This document shows, piece after piece, positions 11,580 to 23,675 of a DNA stretch of 64,000 bases. Numbering within the stretch: the stretch's first letter is position 1; each line of letters begins with the position of its first letter. The stretch covers positions 1,744,001 through 1,808,000 of the forward strand of contig NC_049564.1 in assembly GCF_013368755.1 (NCBI RefSeq), read 5' to 3'. The DNA is from Talaromyces rugulosus. Lineage: Eukaryota; Ascomycota; Eurotiomycetes; Eurotiales; Trichocomaceae. The position numbers and the translations under genes are program-made. The notes under the pieces were generated by a model that worked only from the letters and a program-made list of their open reading frames with translations, was not told where the DNA came from and searched no databases.

Positions 11580-12559
11580 CTACAGCTTCGCCTTCAATCC
11601 AGGCGCAAAACTCGTCCCGTCGCCCTTGCCAATCGCATCAACAATGCGATCCACGATCCCGATCAGCCAGATGCTGCCCTCATCCGAGGAAAGCCACTGG
11701 CCTCCTTCAATCTCATCGGTCTTTGCCGTCCCATCCTCAAACGCCTTGCGCAGCCCAAACACATGCGACACAACCTGCGGTCCAACTCCCGTTTGCGCCC
11801 GCAGACAAGACACGGCCACAATTGAGGTCAGCACACGCCCGACAGTGGCGGGGACGACTCCCTGGGTAGTGGCAGTTGCTGCCGGGTCTGCGAATAGGTT
11901 TCCGTATTCTCCTTCGAGGATATGAACGGGAAGATCGGGATGCGACTGGGCCAGTTTTTGTTGGAGTTTGGTTTCAAAGGGATAGTAGATGGATTTCCAG
12001 AGCGACTGGCCGCGGTTCAGGATGTCTGCCACGCCTTCTGGTTTCAGGTGTCGTCGGGGCTGGGTTGCAAGTGCATTTTGCACGTCTTCAGGTAGACCGG
12101 CTCGGAATTCTCCAAGGCAGTTGATTGTTCGCGGGATCTATCTATAGCTATTAGGGAATTGATTCCACAGGGTGAGTGTGACGGAGGAGAGATCGTACGC
12201 CATTGAAGCCGATGCATTTCAAGCCGATTTCTCGAATGAGCTCGGCCAGGTAGACGCTTTCGCTCTGTGATGATTGCTCCGATACCAGTTTGTGTAGTTG
12301 GACGAGGGACTCGGGCGAGTTCATGGTCATTGTAGCTGCCGTCTTTCACATTGTCAGTACATCCGACATCTAACAGCAACCAACGAGAAAAAAGACTTAC
12401 AGCAGCACCAAACCAAGCCTTCAGGCCGACATTGCGAGGCTCGGCTTCTTTGGCGATACTCGAATATACGGCGCCGATCTGAGCTGGCGCGGGAATGGTG
12501 CCAGGGCGCGCGTGCGGGGAGTTGATGAGCGCCTTGAGCGCCGGCGACAGCTTATGCAT
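11580..12559 (-). CDS. Unknown protein, tentatively AhpD/carboxymuconolactone-decarboxylase-like
   Basis: Three exons join in phase: 12401-12559? read as 12401 to the ATG at 12559, then 12199-12342, then 11580-12137, for 286 residues. The first intron (12343-12400) has donor GTAAGT, a TACTGAC branch point and acceptor AAAG; using the later CAG instead gives an in-frame stop. The protein starts [20 protein letters not shown]. The middle has a helical patch with [21 protein letters not shown] followed by IPRTINCLG, and a single Cys on each side, which loosely recalls AhpD-like all-helical folds. The rest (helical, no signal peptide, no TM) gives no sure function. The gene model is supported; the functional hint is weak. 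The ATG choice is the one nearest the exon start that gives a sensible N-terminus; two further in-frame codons upstream are in the leader. Confidence 0.75.
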
Positions 12560-13781
12560 GGTGAAATTGCGAAAAAAATAAGTATTCAGTGGAAAAGACA
12601 AACTGTCAAGATAGTCCTTTCTTCTGTCTTCCTTTCCCCAAGTATGCAGGAGTCAAGTCCGGCGAGTCCTTCATCCTCGGGCGACAAAGCATCAATAGAG
12701 TGGCAGAATCGGCCCGGCTAAGCAGGAATTGCTGCCGAGATTGCCCTTTAGGCAGGCGGTGTGTCGGGTTTGGCTTGCTCGGAGCTATTTCTGTAGCCGA
12801 TGAAAGAAGTCACGTGGATTTCCTTTCAAGGAAGCCATAACGGTGCAGCATTTCCACGGGAAAGTGTCGAGGACAATTTTGTAGGCTATCGGGTCTATTT
12901 CTAAAGTATTCCGCTCCGAAAGCCAACGTGAACAGCCCGGTGTCTACAAAAGGCATTGCTCGGAGCTCAGCGGACCGGGCCGGATTGATGCACGCAAGTT
13001 TGACCCTCTACACTGGGGTCTACTAAATATATATTTTAAGAGAAGAATTGAGACCAGGGAAATAATTTAAATGTTTAAAATGTTCAAATGTTGCATTATT
13101 TAAGCTAGAGTGAATACATGTAAAATTGATATTTGGAGCCTGGCTGAAATGACTTTGGTTGAACTATATATCTAAAAGGAACATTGAAAGAATAACATAA
13201 CAGCAGTTGGCAGGGTTCTTGAGTTACAGGCCGAGATAGAGAATACTGGTTGATTCAAATTTAGACCAGTTCCTCAAATTTCATTTTAAATGAGAGGAAG
13301 AAAAAAAAAGAACTTCTACAGAAGAACAATATCGAGTGCTTCAATGTATAGGAAAACAAGCTAACCCGAAGCAGACAGTGACACGGCGATCGCGATGTCC
13401 CGCACTAGTCCCGATCGGGCGGACAGCGATAAAAACATTTGACGTAGCTATGAGACGAGTCTCTTTGTTTCTGCATAACCATTGATGAGAACGACTAATA
13501 GCTGCTGCATGGAGGACTGTGACACCAGCTAGCAGTTTTGTGCCATTCAAGTCCCCATCACAATAATAATAGCGCGCGGTATTATTATCGCCCTCGTCAT
13601 AAGCATAGACTCTGGTCTGTGACGTACCCAGCTCCGCCCATTTTCTCTCACCGGACCCCCACCACCAGCGACGTTGCGCTCAAATCTTCTTCTCTCCCCA
13701 GTCGCCCCTTTTGCACATCCTGAACTGTGATTTCAATTGAGACAGCCCTTCACTTCAATCGCTCATCGCGTCGCCGCCACG
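12560..13781. promoter_or_regulatory. Divergent region upstream of phosphofructokinase
   Basis: 1.2 kb between divergent starts. It is AT-rich at 13020-13330. Pyrimidine-rich leader-like sequence (TTCTCTCACCGG, CTTCTTCTCTCCCC) lies within 150 bp of the pfkA ATG. Only short non-conserved frames are present. Confidence 0.5.
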
Positions 13782-16386
13782 ATGAGTTTGGCCAAGCCCC
13801 CCGTTCAACCAGCAAAGAAGCGCCGCATTGCGGTCCTGACCTCCGGCGGCGATGCTCCAGGCATGAACGGCGCCGTACGCGCCGTTGTGCGCATGGCAAT
13901 TCACTCTGGCTGCGATGCCTTTGCCGTGCACGAGGGCTACGAGGGTTTGGTGGCTGGAGGAGATTTGATCAAACAGATGAACTGGGAGGATGTCCGCGGC
14001 TGGCTCTCCCGCGGAGGAACCCTGATCGGCTCTGCTCGAAGCGCCAGGTTCCGTGAACGCTCCGGCCGTCTTGCAGCTGCGAAGAACATGGTGCTGAGAG
14101 GAATTGACGCTTTGGTTGTCTGCGGTGGTGATGGAAGCTTGACTGGTGCCGACCTCTTCCGTTCTGAATGGCCCAGCCTGCTGCAGGAGCTTGTCAAGAA
14201 AGGTGAACTGTCAGACGCCCAAATCTTGCCATACACCAGCTTGAACATTGTCGGGCTGGTCGGTTCTATCGACAACGACATGTCCGGCACCGACGCAACT
14301 ATCGGCTGCTACTCCTCCCTCACGCGAATTTGTGATGCCGTAGATGACGTTTTCGATACCGCCGCATCTCACCAGCGAGGCTTCGTTATCGAGGTCATGG
14401 GTCGACACTGCGGTTGGCTGGCATTGACAGCAGCCATTAGTACCGGTGCAGACTGGGTCTTTGTGCCAGAAATGCCGCCACGAGATGGATGGGAGGACGA
14501 CATGTGCTCTGTTATTACAAAGGTTTGTCTGCTGCATGTTTTCATGTAGTCAACCGCTAATTGGATATATAGAATCGCGAGCGTGGAAAGAGACGGACAA
14601 TTGTCATCGTCGCTGAAGGCGCCCAAGACCGCCACCTCAATAAAATCGGTTCCTCCGCCGTAAAGGATATTCTCAGCACTCGCCTGGGCTTGGATACCCG
14701 AGTGACAGTTCTGGGACACACACAACGTGGTGGTCCTGCCTGTGCCTACGACCGAACACTCTCTACCCTTCAGGGTGTGGAGGCAGTCAAGGCTGTTCTC
14801 GACGTCACACCCGATTCCCCATCGCCAGTCATTGTCGTTCGTGAAAATAACATTGAGAGAATGCCGCTTATGGAGGCAGTCAAGCAGACACAAGATGTCA
14901 CAGCCCGCATCAAGGCCAAAGATTTTGATGAAGCTATGGCTATGCGTGATTCCGAGTTTAAGGAGTATTACAACGCTTATTTGAACACTACCTCTGTGGA
15001 TCACCCCAAGATGCGCGTCCCTGAAGACAAGCGGATGAGAGTTGCCATTGTTCATGTTGGTGCTCCTGCAGGTGGAATGAACCCAGCCACCAGAGCTGCT
15101 GTTGGTTACTGCTTGACACGCGGACACAAACCTATTGCTATTCATAATGGTTTCCCCGGTCTTTGCCGCCACCACGATGACAAACCATTTGGCTCAGTGC
15201 GTGAAGTCGACTGGCTCGAGTCGGATAATTGGGTCAATGAGGGTGGATCAGATATTGGTACGAACCGTGGACTTCCGGGAGACGACCTGGAAAACACCTC
15301 CAAAGCATTTGAGATCTACAAATTTGATGCTCTTTTCATTGTCGGTGGATTTGAAGCTTTTACTGCCGCCAGTCAGCTCCGCAAGGCTCGAGAGTACTAC
15401 TCGGCGTTCAAGATTCCGATCGTCGTTTTGCCCGCTACAATTTCAAACAATGTCCCCGGAACAGAGTACTCACTGGGAAGTGACACCTGTCTGAACACAC
15501 TTATCCAATTCTGTGACGCCATCCGCCAGTCGGCATCTTCCTCCCGACGACGTGTGTTTGTGGTCGAGACCCAGGGAGGAAAATCTGGATATATCGCCAC
15601 GACAGCTGGTTTGGCCGTTGGCGCTACGGCAGTGTACATTCCGGAAGAAGGCATCAATATTAAGATGCTGTCCAGAGACATTGAATTCCTACGACACAGC
15701 TTTGCCACAGACCGCGGCGCCAACCGCGCCGGCAAGATTATTCTGCGTAATGAAACCGCCTCCACCACCTACACGACGCAAGTGATTGCAGACATCATCA
15801 AAGAAGAGTCCAATGGCCGCTTCGAGTCTCGCGCCGCTGTGCCTGGACACTTCCAACAGGGCGGCAAGCCATCTCCAATGGACCGCATCCGCGCCATGCG
15901 TATGGCCATCCGGTGTGTGCAGCATCTGGAGTCCTATGCCGGTAAAACCAAGGACGAAATCGCCGAAGACGAGCTGTCGACATCTGTCATTGGCATCAAG
16001 GGCTCTCGCATCCTTTTCTCGCCCATGGGCGGACCAGGCGGTCTTGAATACAAGGACACCGACTGGGAGCGACGTCGCCCCAAGAACGAATTCTGGCTAG
16101 AATTGCAGGGTCTGGTGGACATTCTCAGCGGACGGTCAGGTTCCGGTACCGATTTTTTGGACCTGCGTAGTGGGGGGTTAGGAGCTGAAGAAAGTACGTG
16201 AGAAATAAATTCTCCAGTTATTTGCTTTCCCTTTTTCCTTTCCTCCGCCTTTGATATTTCTTCTTGCTTTGCGATTTGATCTGTCATGGGCTTACATATT
16301 TTTTTTTTGTCGTACTTGTACAGAGCACTGAAAAACAGCGAGATCGAGAAATCCGAAAACAATATTTACGTCGGCTGGTTGAATGA
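13782..16386 (+). CDS. pfkA: ATP-dependent 6-phosphofructokinase, fungal two-half type
   Basis: Exons are 13782-14522 and 14573-16197, plus a probable short last exon 16326-16386. Without that exon the frame would stop at 16201 and give 789 residues. The ATG at 13782 ([30 protein letters not shown]) fits the family start. The N-terminal half is catalytic: [10 protein letters not shown] binds nucleotide, [11 protein letters not shown] carries the catalytic Asp, and [10 protein letters not shown] is conserved. The C-terminal half repeats the fold with changes ([33 protein letters not shown]) and is the allosteric fructose-2,6-bisphosphate-binding half in eukaryotes. It phosphorylates fructose-6-phosphate in glycolysis in the cytosol. 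The possible last exon would add a charged tail ending [11 protein letters not shown]. Confidence 0.95.
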
Positions 16387-17253
16387 TATAACGGATGGTG
16401 CATGGCGTTTTTTTTTCTTTTCTGTCATTTTAATTTTCAACATAGGTTCAACCTATGCACGCTAGAGATAAATTCAACGATATGAATATTCAGAAATTTT
16501 TTTTTTGGAAAATCTTCGATATACTAGCTGACAAAACATTAATCGATCATTTTGTAGAGAATGAATACCAACCGTAGTATGAAATCGTATGCTCTGTCTA
16601 ATGCCGGTATCAACTTTTATGAACAGAAAGAAGTACGTACGCGAAAAACTAACTCCCCGCAGGAACTACCCAGAAACAAGTCTTCTATTTATTCCTCCTT
16701 CAATAATCTCTGAAGAAAACAGATCGTACGTAGTACGACGCGCATTGATTGACCTTGAAAGGGATAAGGAATGCGGCTAGCTTCCCGATTAGGCAATTCA
16801 CATACATTCCATCACGCCCTTTTCTGTCCAATGTGATTCTTCGGTTGCCCTTGTCTAGCATACAATCGAAAAATAAATAAATAAACAAAAAGTGTTTACT
16901 TTCGAGATAAATGAATTGTTGGAAATATAGAGTTGGCTTCAAGAAATGAGCTAGAATATTGATTTCGAAAAGAGACAGAGTTAGGGCTAATATACATGTA
17001 CCACGCAACTCAGCCCGAGTGCGTGTTTAGATTAACGAATTATTTAATTATTTAACTTTTTTTAAAAAAAAAGAAGAAGGGAAAAGAAGGGACCGATCTC
17101 CTAACGCCTGGAATGAGGTAGTCGCTCGTCAGGTTGATCCCTTTGGCATCCCTGTGACCCTGTCTAGACAACTCGCAAGTTCTTTTAAAAACTCGAATTT
17201 AATTTTTTATCTGTCGATAACGACATCACGACTCTACGAAAATAAATGCTATA
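16387..17253. other. AT-rich intergenic region
   Basis: About 0.87 kb, holding the pfkA 3' flank and the 5' flank of the GH76 gene. Long A and T runs (for example 16409-16421, 16494-16506 and 17057-17070) and no convincing frame. Confidence 0.5.
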
Positions 17254-18745
17254 ATGAAGCTTCCCACAACAGGCTCGCTGGTAACAACAGCGTTATTACT
17301 GGGAGCACAGAGCGTTCGAGCAATCGACCTCGACATCGACGATGCCGGTATTACATCAAACCATTCAACAACAACTTTTTAAAGCTAGTATTAATTCAAA
17401 AATAGAATCCATAAAAAACGCCGCCAAAGCCGTCGCCACAGATCTGATGACCTACTACACAGGCTACCGACCGGGCGACAACCCCGGCAACCTGCCCGAT
17501 CCATACTACTGGTGGGAAGCCGGCGCCATGTTCAACGCGATGATAGACTACTGGGCATACACAGGCGACAGCAGCTGGAACGACATGACCAAGCAAGCAC
17601 TCATGTGGCAGGCGACTCCCAGCGGCGATTTCATGCCGTCGAATCAATCAATGACAGAGGGCAACGACGACCAGGCGTTTTGGGGCATGGCAGCCATGTC
17701 TGCAGCAGAACGCAATTTCCCGAACCCTCCACCTGATCAACCGCAGTGGCTGGGGATGGCGCAGGGCGTGTTCAATGGGCAGGTCGCGAGATGGGATAAG
17801 AGTACCTGTGGCGGCGGCTTGCGCTGGCAGATCTTCACCTGGAACAACGGGTACAACTATAAAAACACCATCTCTAATGGTGGATTCTTCAATATCGCGA
17901 GTAGGCTGGCAAAGTATACAGGGAACCAGACGTATGCCGACTGGGCTGAAAAGGTGTGGGAGTGGACCGTCGATGTCGGGTTCATGACGCCCGAGTATCG
18001 TTTCTGGGATGGAGCGAATGATGAAAAAAATTGCACGGATTTCAACAAAATCGAGTGGACGTACAACTCTGGGGTGTATCTGTTGGGAGCTGCCAACATG
18101 TACAACTTTGTAAGCTTCTTTTTTGTGCCTGTTTAAGAGTAAATCCGGCTGACCAGACAGACAAATGGGAGCGACATCTGGAAAGAACGCACGCTGCAGA
18201 TCCTCACTGCCAGCGAGGTCTTCTTCGCCAAAGATCCCGTCAACGTCATGTACGAACGCGCCTGCGAGCCCTTGGGGACCTGCCAGGTTGACCAGAATTC
18301 CTTCAAAGCGTATTTCTCGCGCTGGCTCGCGGGCACCACGCAAATGGCCCCCTTCACATACGATCTCATCATGCCCAAGCTCCGAGCATCTGCGCTCGCG
18401 GCAGCCAAGACCTGCACCGGCGGACGCAACAAAACGAGCTGTGGGTTGAAATGGACTGAGCAAAAATGGGATGGGAATCGGGGTGTTGGCGAGCAGATGG
18501 CTGCGTTGGAAATCATCCAGAGTAACCTCGTCCAGCAGGTTGCACCCCCAGTCACAGAGTCAAAGGGTGGGACGAGTAAAGGGGATCCGGCTGCAGGGTC
18601 GTCGGGTGGCCACAGCTCTTCGCCTCTTAGCAAACCTGCCATGAGAGAGATTACCAATGCGGATAGGGCGGGGGCTGGTGTATTGACGACGTTCTTTTTG
18701 GCTGGTTTGCTGGGGTGTGCCGGGTGGATTGTTTATGAAAAGTAA
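17254..18745 (+). CDS. GH76 alpha-1,6-mannanase, DFG5/DCW1-type cell-wall protein
   Basis: Exons 17254-17347, 17406-18109 and 18161-18745 join in phase to 460 residues. The N-terminus [21 protein letters not shown] is a signal peptide. The catalytic Asp pair sits in [10 protein letters not shown], and the GH76 landmarks [39 protein letters not shown] and [15 protein letters not shown] appear in order. A Ser/Gly-rich linker follows, and a C-terminal hydrophobic segment ([21 protein letters not shown]) suits a GPI signal or a membrane anchor. DFG5/DCW1 family members are thought to cut GPI glycans and transfer wall proteins to the glucan. The enzyme would act at the plasma membrane or wall face. 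Its C-terminus ends in a short polar tail (YEK), so a TM anchor rather than GPI cannot be excluded. Confidence 0.93.
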
Positions 18746-19097
18746 TGCATAATCTAGGATATATGGTTAGTAATTCAATAATTGAGGTCTTGAAGTGTAA
18801 ATGTAGAGGACCTAAACAGGAGATCATGCTTACGGCCCCAGTCATAATAATGGCATATAAAGATATACGTCAACGGAACAGTAAAAACCTTTGGTTTAGA
18901 AGAGTATAGCCAAATTGAATTGATGATTTTCTGCATAGCTTCAAGTATATCAAGGTATATAGCCTGTTGGTAAGTGATTACATGATACAGTCTCATTTCA
19001 GAGGAATCCTGTGCAAGAATTGGAATGGTATAAAACAATCTCTTAGAAAAGAAGAGATACGAGTTAAAGCGAAACATGGGTCGGTAACTAGTTGCCG
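18746..19097. other. Convergent 3' region
   Basis: 352 bp of AT-rich sequence between converging genes. Nothing distinctive. Confidence 0.5.
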
Positions 19098-20098
19098 TCA
19101 GAAATACCGTAACTTGTTCACAGGAGAAGAGACAATGCTGGTGACTGGGTAACCTCCAGTAGGATAAATCCCTACCACGGCGTAATCGGTCAGTGTAACG
19201 GCAATAGGAGATGTAGACCTAACCGTGGTCGTTCCTGTGGTTTCGGTCACAGTTACAGTAACTATTGAAGAGATTGTCGATGAGTTTGCCTGCCTCACTG
19301 TCTGCACAATGGTTGGTCTCACTGTTGTGTAAACTGTCGATATTACTGGAGGTGTAGCCGTTTTAGTCGTTGTGGAATAATGCCGCGTCGTCGGTGGAGC
19401 AGTCTAGAGAAAAGTCAGCAAGAAAAGTTGGATGATTTTCGATATACAAGGCTTACAGTTGGTGTCGTATTAGTATCAGTATCGTAAATTGGAGAATGGG
19501 TAGGAATGATTGGTATGTGCGCTTGAGAGGTAACAATCGAAGAAGGTTGTGTTATTGGAGGGACTTTTGTAAAAGGTGGCAAGGTCCGAGTCCATCGCTG
19601 GGCAAATCTTTTAGCGGGAGTCAGTACACTTGATGCCCCTGTGCCGAATATTGTCCGTGTTGCTGTTGGCAAGACCACTGTCTTGATACTCGTGATGTAC
19701 ATCACCACGATATGGTATGTTTCCGCGGCCACTCGCGTAGTCACCGTTTCATAGATAGTTTCGACTGCTTGACCCGCGACTACGGTGATGGTTTGATAGA
19801 CAGGGTCAGTCACAGTGACAGTGATATAGTGCACAGCAGGGTTGGCCGGCGGTGGGATGCTTGAGTGAGGAGTAGAGGCGACAGCGGAAGTAGGAATAGG
19901 AGTAGACGTAGGGGTTATGGTATAAGTGGACTTGACAACTTTGGTGGACCAGTGAGTTACAACATTCGGTGATGGAGTTCTGCTTGGGCTGGCTTGTCTC
20001 GCTGCAAGTCCACCGTGATCCCGAGCTGGATGTAAAAGTGCCTTTGGCAGGGCCAGGGCCAGGTTGGCCACGGCGAGCAAGCGAATCATCCAAAGCAT
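19098..20098 (-). CDS. Secreted Ser/Thr-rich surface protein
   Basis: Two exons, 19457-20098 and 19098-19403, in phase, give 315 residues; the intron is 53 nt (GTAAGC..CTAG). The ATG at 20098 gives a signal peptide (MIRLLAVANLALALP); an upstream in-frame ATG would add 34 residues that bury it. After a basic pro-like stretch the protein is dominated by Thr, Ser, Val and Pro with many short TxTVT and YTTV motifs, such as ITVTVTD, VTVTETTGTTTV and TSIKTVVLPT. This is typical of heavily O-mannosylated wall proteins. No catalytic domain is seen. The C-terminus (IVSSPVNKLRYF) is not a GPI signal, so the protein may be released or held by the matrix. Confidence 0.78.
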
Positions 20099-21832
20099 TC
20101 TGGAGAGGAAACGAGCGACTGGGTGATGGCGCGAGACATGTTGCTGCGGGTCGAGCGTCCATGTATATAGAGAAACGCATGCTCTTTGAAGCCATGGCAT
20201 AAAGGAAGATGAAACGGGCAGTCCATAGAGGGCACAAAGGACAAGCGCCTCTCGAGAGCTATATTCAGGTCTATGCAGCAGGTAGTATTGTTGCCACTGT
20301 CAATAGCAATCAGCCAGGGGAGATGTCGATTGAAGCGATTGTAGACCGTGAGAATCTTCAGGCGATCAACAGCGGAGGAAGGAGAGAGACCAAGTCACCT
20401 GACCTGGCTGTTGTTGCTTCTTTGTTCCACGGCTTAGTCATGGATGATGCTATAACTATCGAGTATCGAGCCCTAACCCTAAGATTTTACTTTTATCTGC
20501 AGAAGTACGTCGTCACCATCCAGGCCACATGCACAAGCCAGTCCATATCAAAACGGAACGCGCAATATTGGCCGACATTGTGCAACACCATCCATGCAGT
20601 GTATTGCATGACCGGATTCGTTGGCAATGCAGCGGTGTAGCAAGACAGACAAATGTTCTTTGTTATTATTAGCAGCAGGAGCAATGTGTCAACCATGGTG
20701 CAGTGCAGGAGGCGAAGCAAGGATCAAAGACAGCACAGGCAGGCAGAAGAATTGCAGCAGGCGTGTAACTATGGAGCAGTTAAGCCACAGCACGAGCAAC
20801 TCAACGGTACAGCCACTGAGGTGCCCGTAAGGCCGGCTGTAAGGCGCCAGGCAGCCTCGTTTCTTGCACTGTGAGTTGCTGCTATTTTAGTATTTTTGCA
20901 GTGATCGGCTGCTGGGCCAATCACGCGCGCCTCGGCGGATATCTTGCTGCGGCTTCCGGCAAGTTCCGCGAAGTTAGTTACTTTACTGCGAGGCTGAGCA
21001 CGAATACAGATCATGCAATTAGCACTGTACTGTTGTTCAATGTGACTCCGTACAATCCAATGTCCGATGCTTGTGTCTTCCGCCAAGAGCGCAATTTGCC
21101 AGTTGCGCTGATCTCGCTGCGTGGCAGTCTTTAGCGCGTTTTGTCGTGTAATCTCGTATGCAGCGACTTGCTGTTTGTAGTCTAGCGGGGTGCCGAACAA
21201 GGACTAGCGCGCCGTAAGTTACGCGGTGTGACCGTCAAATTACGCCATAGTATCATCAAAAATACTAATTTGCGATGACATCAGCCAGGCCCCTTTTTTC
21301 TTTTTCTTTCCCTTTCTCTGTCTACAACACCCCGCCCGCCAGCATCAATGTTCAATGTCGCATGCCGCATGCTTTCACCCGGTTTTACCGTTGGCGACCA
21401 TGATTCTTACGTACAGAGACTGCTCTCTGTACGTACAGACCACGGAGCTGCTGCGCCATGAGACACTTTTCCAGAATCCATGTGGACCAGGACTGATTTA
21501 GCTCACCTGGGGGCGCATGGGGGCTGTGGCCGCCCCGCTGGCCAAGCCATCCTGATTCGACTGCGAGCGCTGCGTTATGCCCAAACTCGTCTCAGCTCAT
21601 ATACTAGGGTTTTAGTGATGGGTCCGGGGAAGCGCGCGAGATTAGGGACCGCCGGTGCATTCTCAGGCCGCCAGGGCTGAAGGCCGGACCTTGGATACAT
21701 AAAAGGAGGCCGTTTCCTCGTGTCGTTTGAATTCCAATTCTATCACCATCATCACTCTCAGCCTCGTCTACAAACCTCACAAGTTCAATACTCAATACTC
21801 AACAATCAACCTCATCCCATACTCCAATCAAC
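20099..21832. promoter_or_regulatory. Divergent region between two surface-protein genes
   Basis: 1.7 kb. On the plus strand a TATA-like ACATAAAAGG lies at 21697-21706, about 130 bp before the next ATG. The GC-rich part at 21480-21660 holds only short frames. A two-unit CCCTAA stretch at 20471-20482 is too short to mean anything telomeric. Confidence 0.45.
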
Positions 21833-22501
21833 ATGCAGTACAGACTCGTTCTCGTCTCGGCCTTTGTCGCCACTGCCTTTGCTGCTCCTCACCCAGAAAT
21901 CACCGAGGCTCCCAAGCTTGCTCGTCGCGACGTGTGGGGCGACCTTGGTAGCGACTTGGGTGCCATTGGAACCGACATTGCCGGCGGTTTCTCGTCCCTG
22001 GGCAACGAAATTGGATCTGACCTGAGCAACGTCGGACACTCCATCACCTCCCAATGGGGCTCTTTCACCAGCGTCGTTGCTAGCAAGGCTACCCCCCAAC
22101 CCTCCGACTACAGCAGCTGGGCCAGCCAGGCTTCCAGCTTGGCCAACGACGCTTCTTCCGCCGCTGCCTCATGGTCCTCCAAGGCCGCCACCGAGACCAA
22201 CACCGACAGAGCCTCTGCTGAATCCCAATGGGCTTCTGATGCCGCGTCCATTGCCAGCCAGGAGAGCAGCGCCGCCAACTCTTTGGCCTCCAAGGCTGGA
22301 TCGCCCGCTACTGCTGTCAGCGCCGTCACCACGTTGACCGACTCGGCCGGCTCGGCCACAGGCACAAGCACCATTGCTGCAGCCACCACCTCGGCCGAGG
22401 GCGCAACTTCGACTGGCGCTGCTGCCGCCGCCACTGCTGGACTCGGCATGGGTCTTGCTGGCTTTGCCGGTCTCGTTGGTGCCGTTGCCGTTGCTCTCTA
22501 A
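21833..22501 (+). CDS. Ala/Ser-rich GPI-anchored wall protein
   Basis: A single exon of 222 residues. The signal peptide MQYRLVLVSAFVATAFAAP is followed by a short propeptide ending in LARR, a likely Kex2 site. The mature part starts DVWGDLGSDLGAIGTDI, an amphipathic Gly/Asp-rich stretch. It then becomes rich in Ala and Ser with heptad-like spacing (WASQASSLANDASSAAASW). A hydrophobic end (GLGMGLAGFAGLVGAVAVAL) with no charged tail is a textbook GPI-attachment signal. No cysteines are present. Codons are strongly C/G-ending, suggesting high expression. The exact role in the wall is unknown. Confidence 0.85.
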   Translation: MQYRLVLVSAFVATAFAAPHPEITEAPKLARRDVWGDLGSDLGAIGTDIAGGFSSLGNEIGSDLSNVGHSITSQWGSFTSVVASKATPQPSDYSSWASQASSLANDASSAAASWSSKAATETNTDRASAESQWASDAASIASQESSAANSLASKAGSPATAVSAVTTLTDSAGSATGTSTIAAATTSAEGATSTGAAAAATAGLGMGLAGFAGLVGAVAVAL

Positions 22502-23675
22502 GCAGCTCGCTTCGCGTAGTTGAAAAATTCGATATGTATTTTGTTTATTCAATTTCAGAGCGCGATGGCGTCTCGGGCATGGATTTTTTTATTTTTTTTT
22601 TCCATTCTTCTGTCTATGTTACAGAAATTCAAATAGTTTCGGTTTATGACGTCACGAATCGATATTTTAGTCTCAACTATATTATTCAAATTTCAGTGTT
22701 CTATTTTAGTCGTACGGAGTATAAAATTGTACGTAGAAGAGTAGTATGGGGCCGTTGAACGCCACCAACAGCTTCACCGGCTTGCCAATCATCGATCTTC
22801 ACGTCAACGGCCAACAAAATCCTGGGCCTGACCGACGCCCAATCAACATTGGACTGTAAACGCCCAGCCTAGTTGGCAAGTCAGTTACCTATTTAAGTAA
22901 CCATAGCGAGTATTCCAATGGAAGCTCTGCCGTGTACGTATATCGATTAATGAAACGCATACACACTAGAAAATCAATTGCATTTTTACGATCCGCAGAG
23001 ACGAAGAGTTAGAAGAGGCGGTGCCAAACACGGAATTGGCTGGTAGAGTCACGGTTTAGCCAGTGTCATCCGTTGCAACAGAGTCATGGGTAAAACACTG
23101 TGACTGTTTCATAATAATGGTGGTCTGTGACTCAAGTAATGTTTCAAGCTACCACCCGGTCTTTTTTATCATTGTGAAAATTTATTGCGAATTTTGGAAT
23201 TGCAAAGTTTGTGTTTTACATGTATTATTTTTCCAATAAGGTTAGGGTTGGTTATCAATTGATGTCCACGCAACATCAGTTGGCAGCATCGGAACATGAA
23301 ATAAATCAAAATATTTCTACAACATTGAATAGTTAACTGGTATATACTAGCATCATGTATCTACGTATTAGTAAATTTTGTATTTCTGTCCAAGCGAAAT
23401 CCTCGTCCCGAAAAACTGTCAAGAAACAATAATGGCTCACGTATTTCCCTGCCATTCAGATTGTATCCATGCTTTTCAGTCATATCAATGATTTATGTAG
23501 TCATAAGGGACAACAGTAATAGTGAAAAAAGATGGCCGTTGACTCACATTCTTAGCTATAAAAAAATCTCTAGTCATGAGTATTTATTTCACTACACTCG
23601 ACATTGAACTCGACAGCAAGCTCATTCAACCCAACTTACTCCAAAAAGAAACCATTGCAAGTCCAGAACTTCACC
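22502..23675. other. AT-rich intergenic region
   Basis: About 1.17 kb with no convincing frame. A short TTAGGG-containing stretch at 23240-23250 is isolated. The right end holds the leader of the next gene. Confidence 0.45.

Noticed and set aside
12044..12601. 185-codon frame including the start of the unknown minus-strand gene, running through its first intron
   Set aside because: The right-hand part fits the first exon, but after the donor at 12400 the frame reads intron and off-frame sequence; three spliced exons fit better.
14369..15175. 268-codon minus-strand frame opposite phosphofructokinase
   Set aside because: Spans the real gene's intron and coding sequence; no motifs.
20471..20482. 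CCCTAACCCTAA stretch, telomere-like
   Set aside because: Only two units and embedded in ordinary sequence; not a telomere or an interstitial array.
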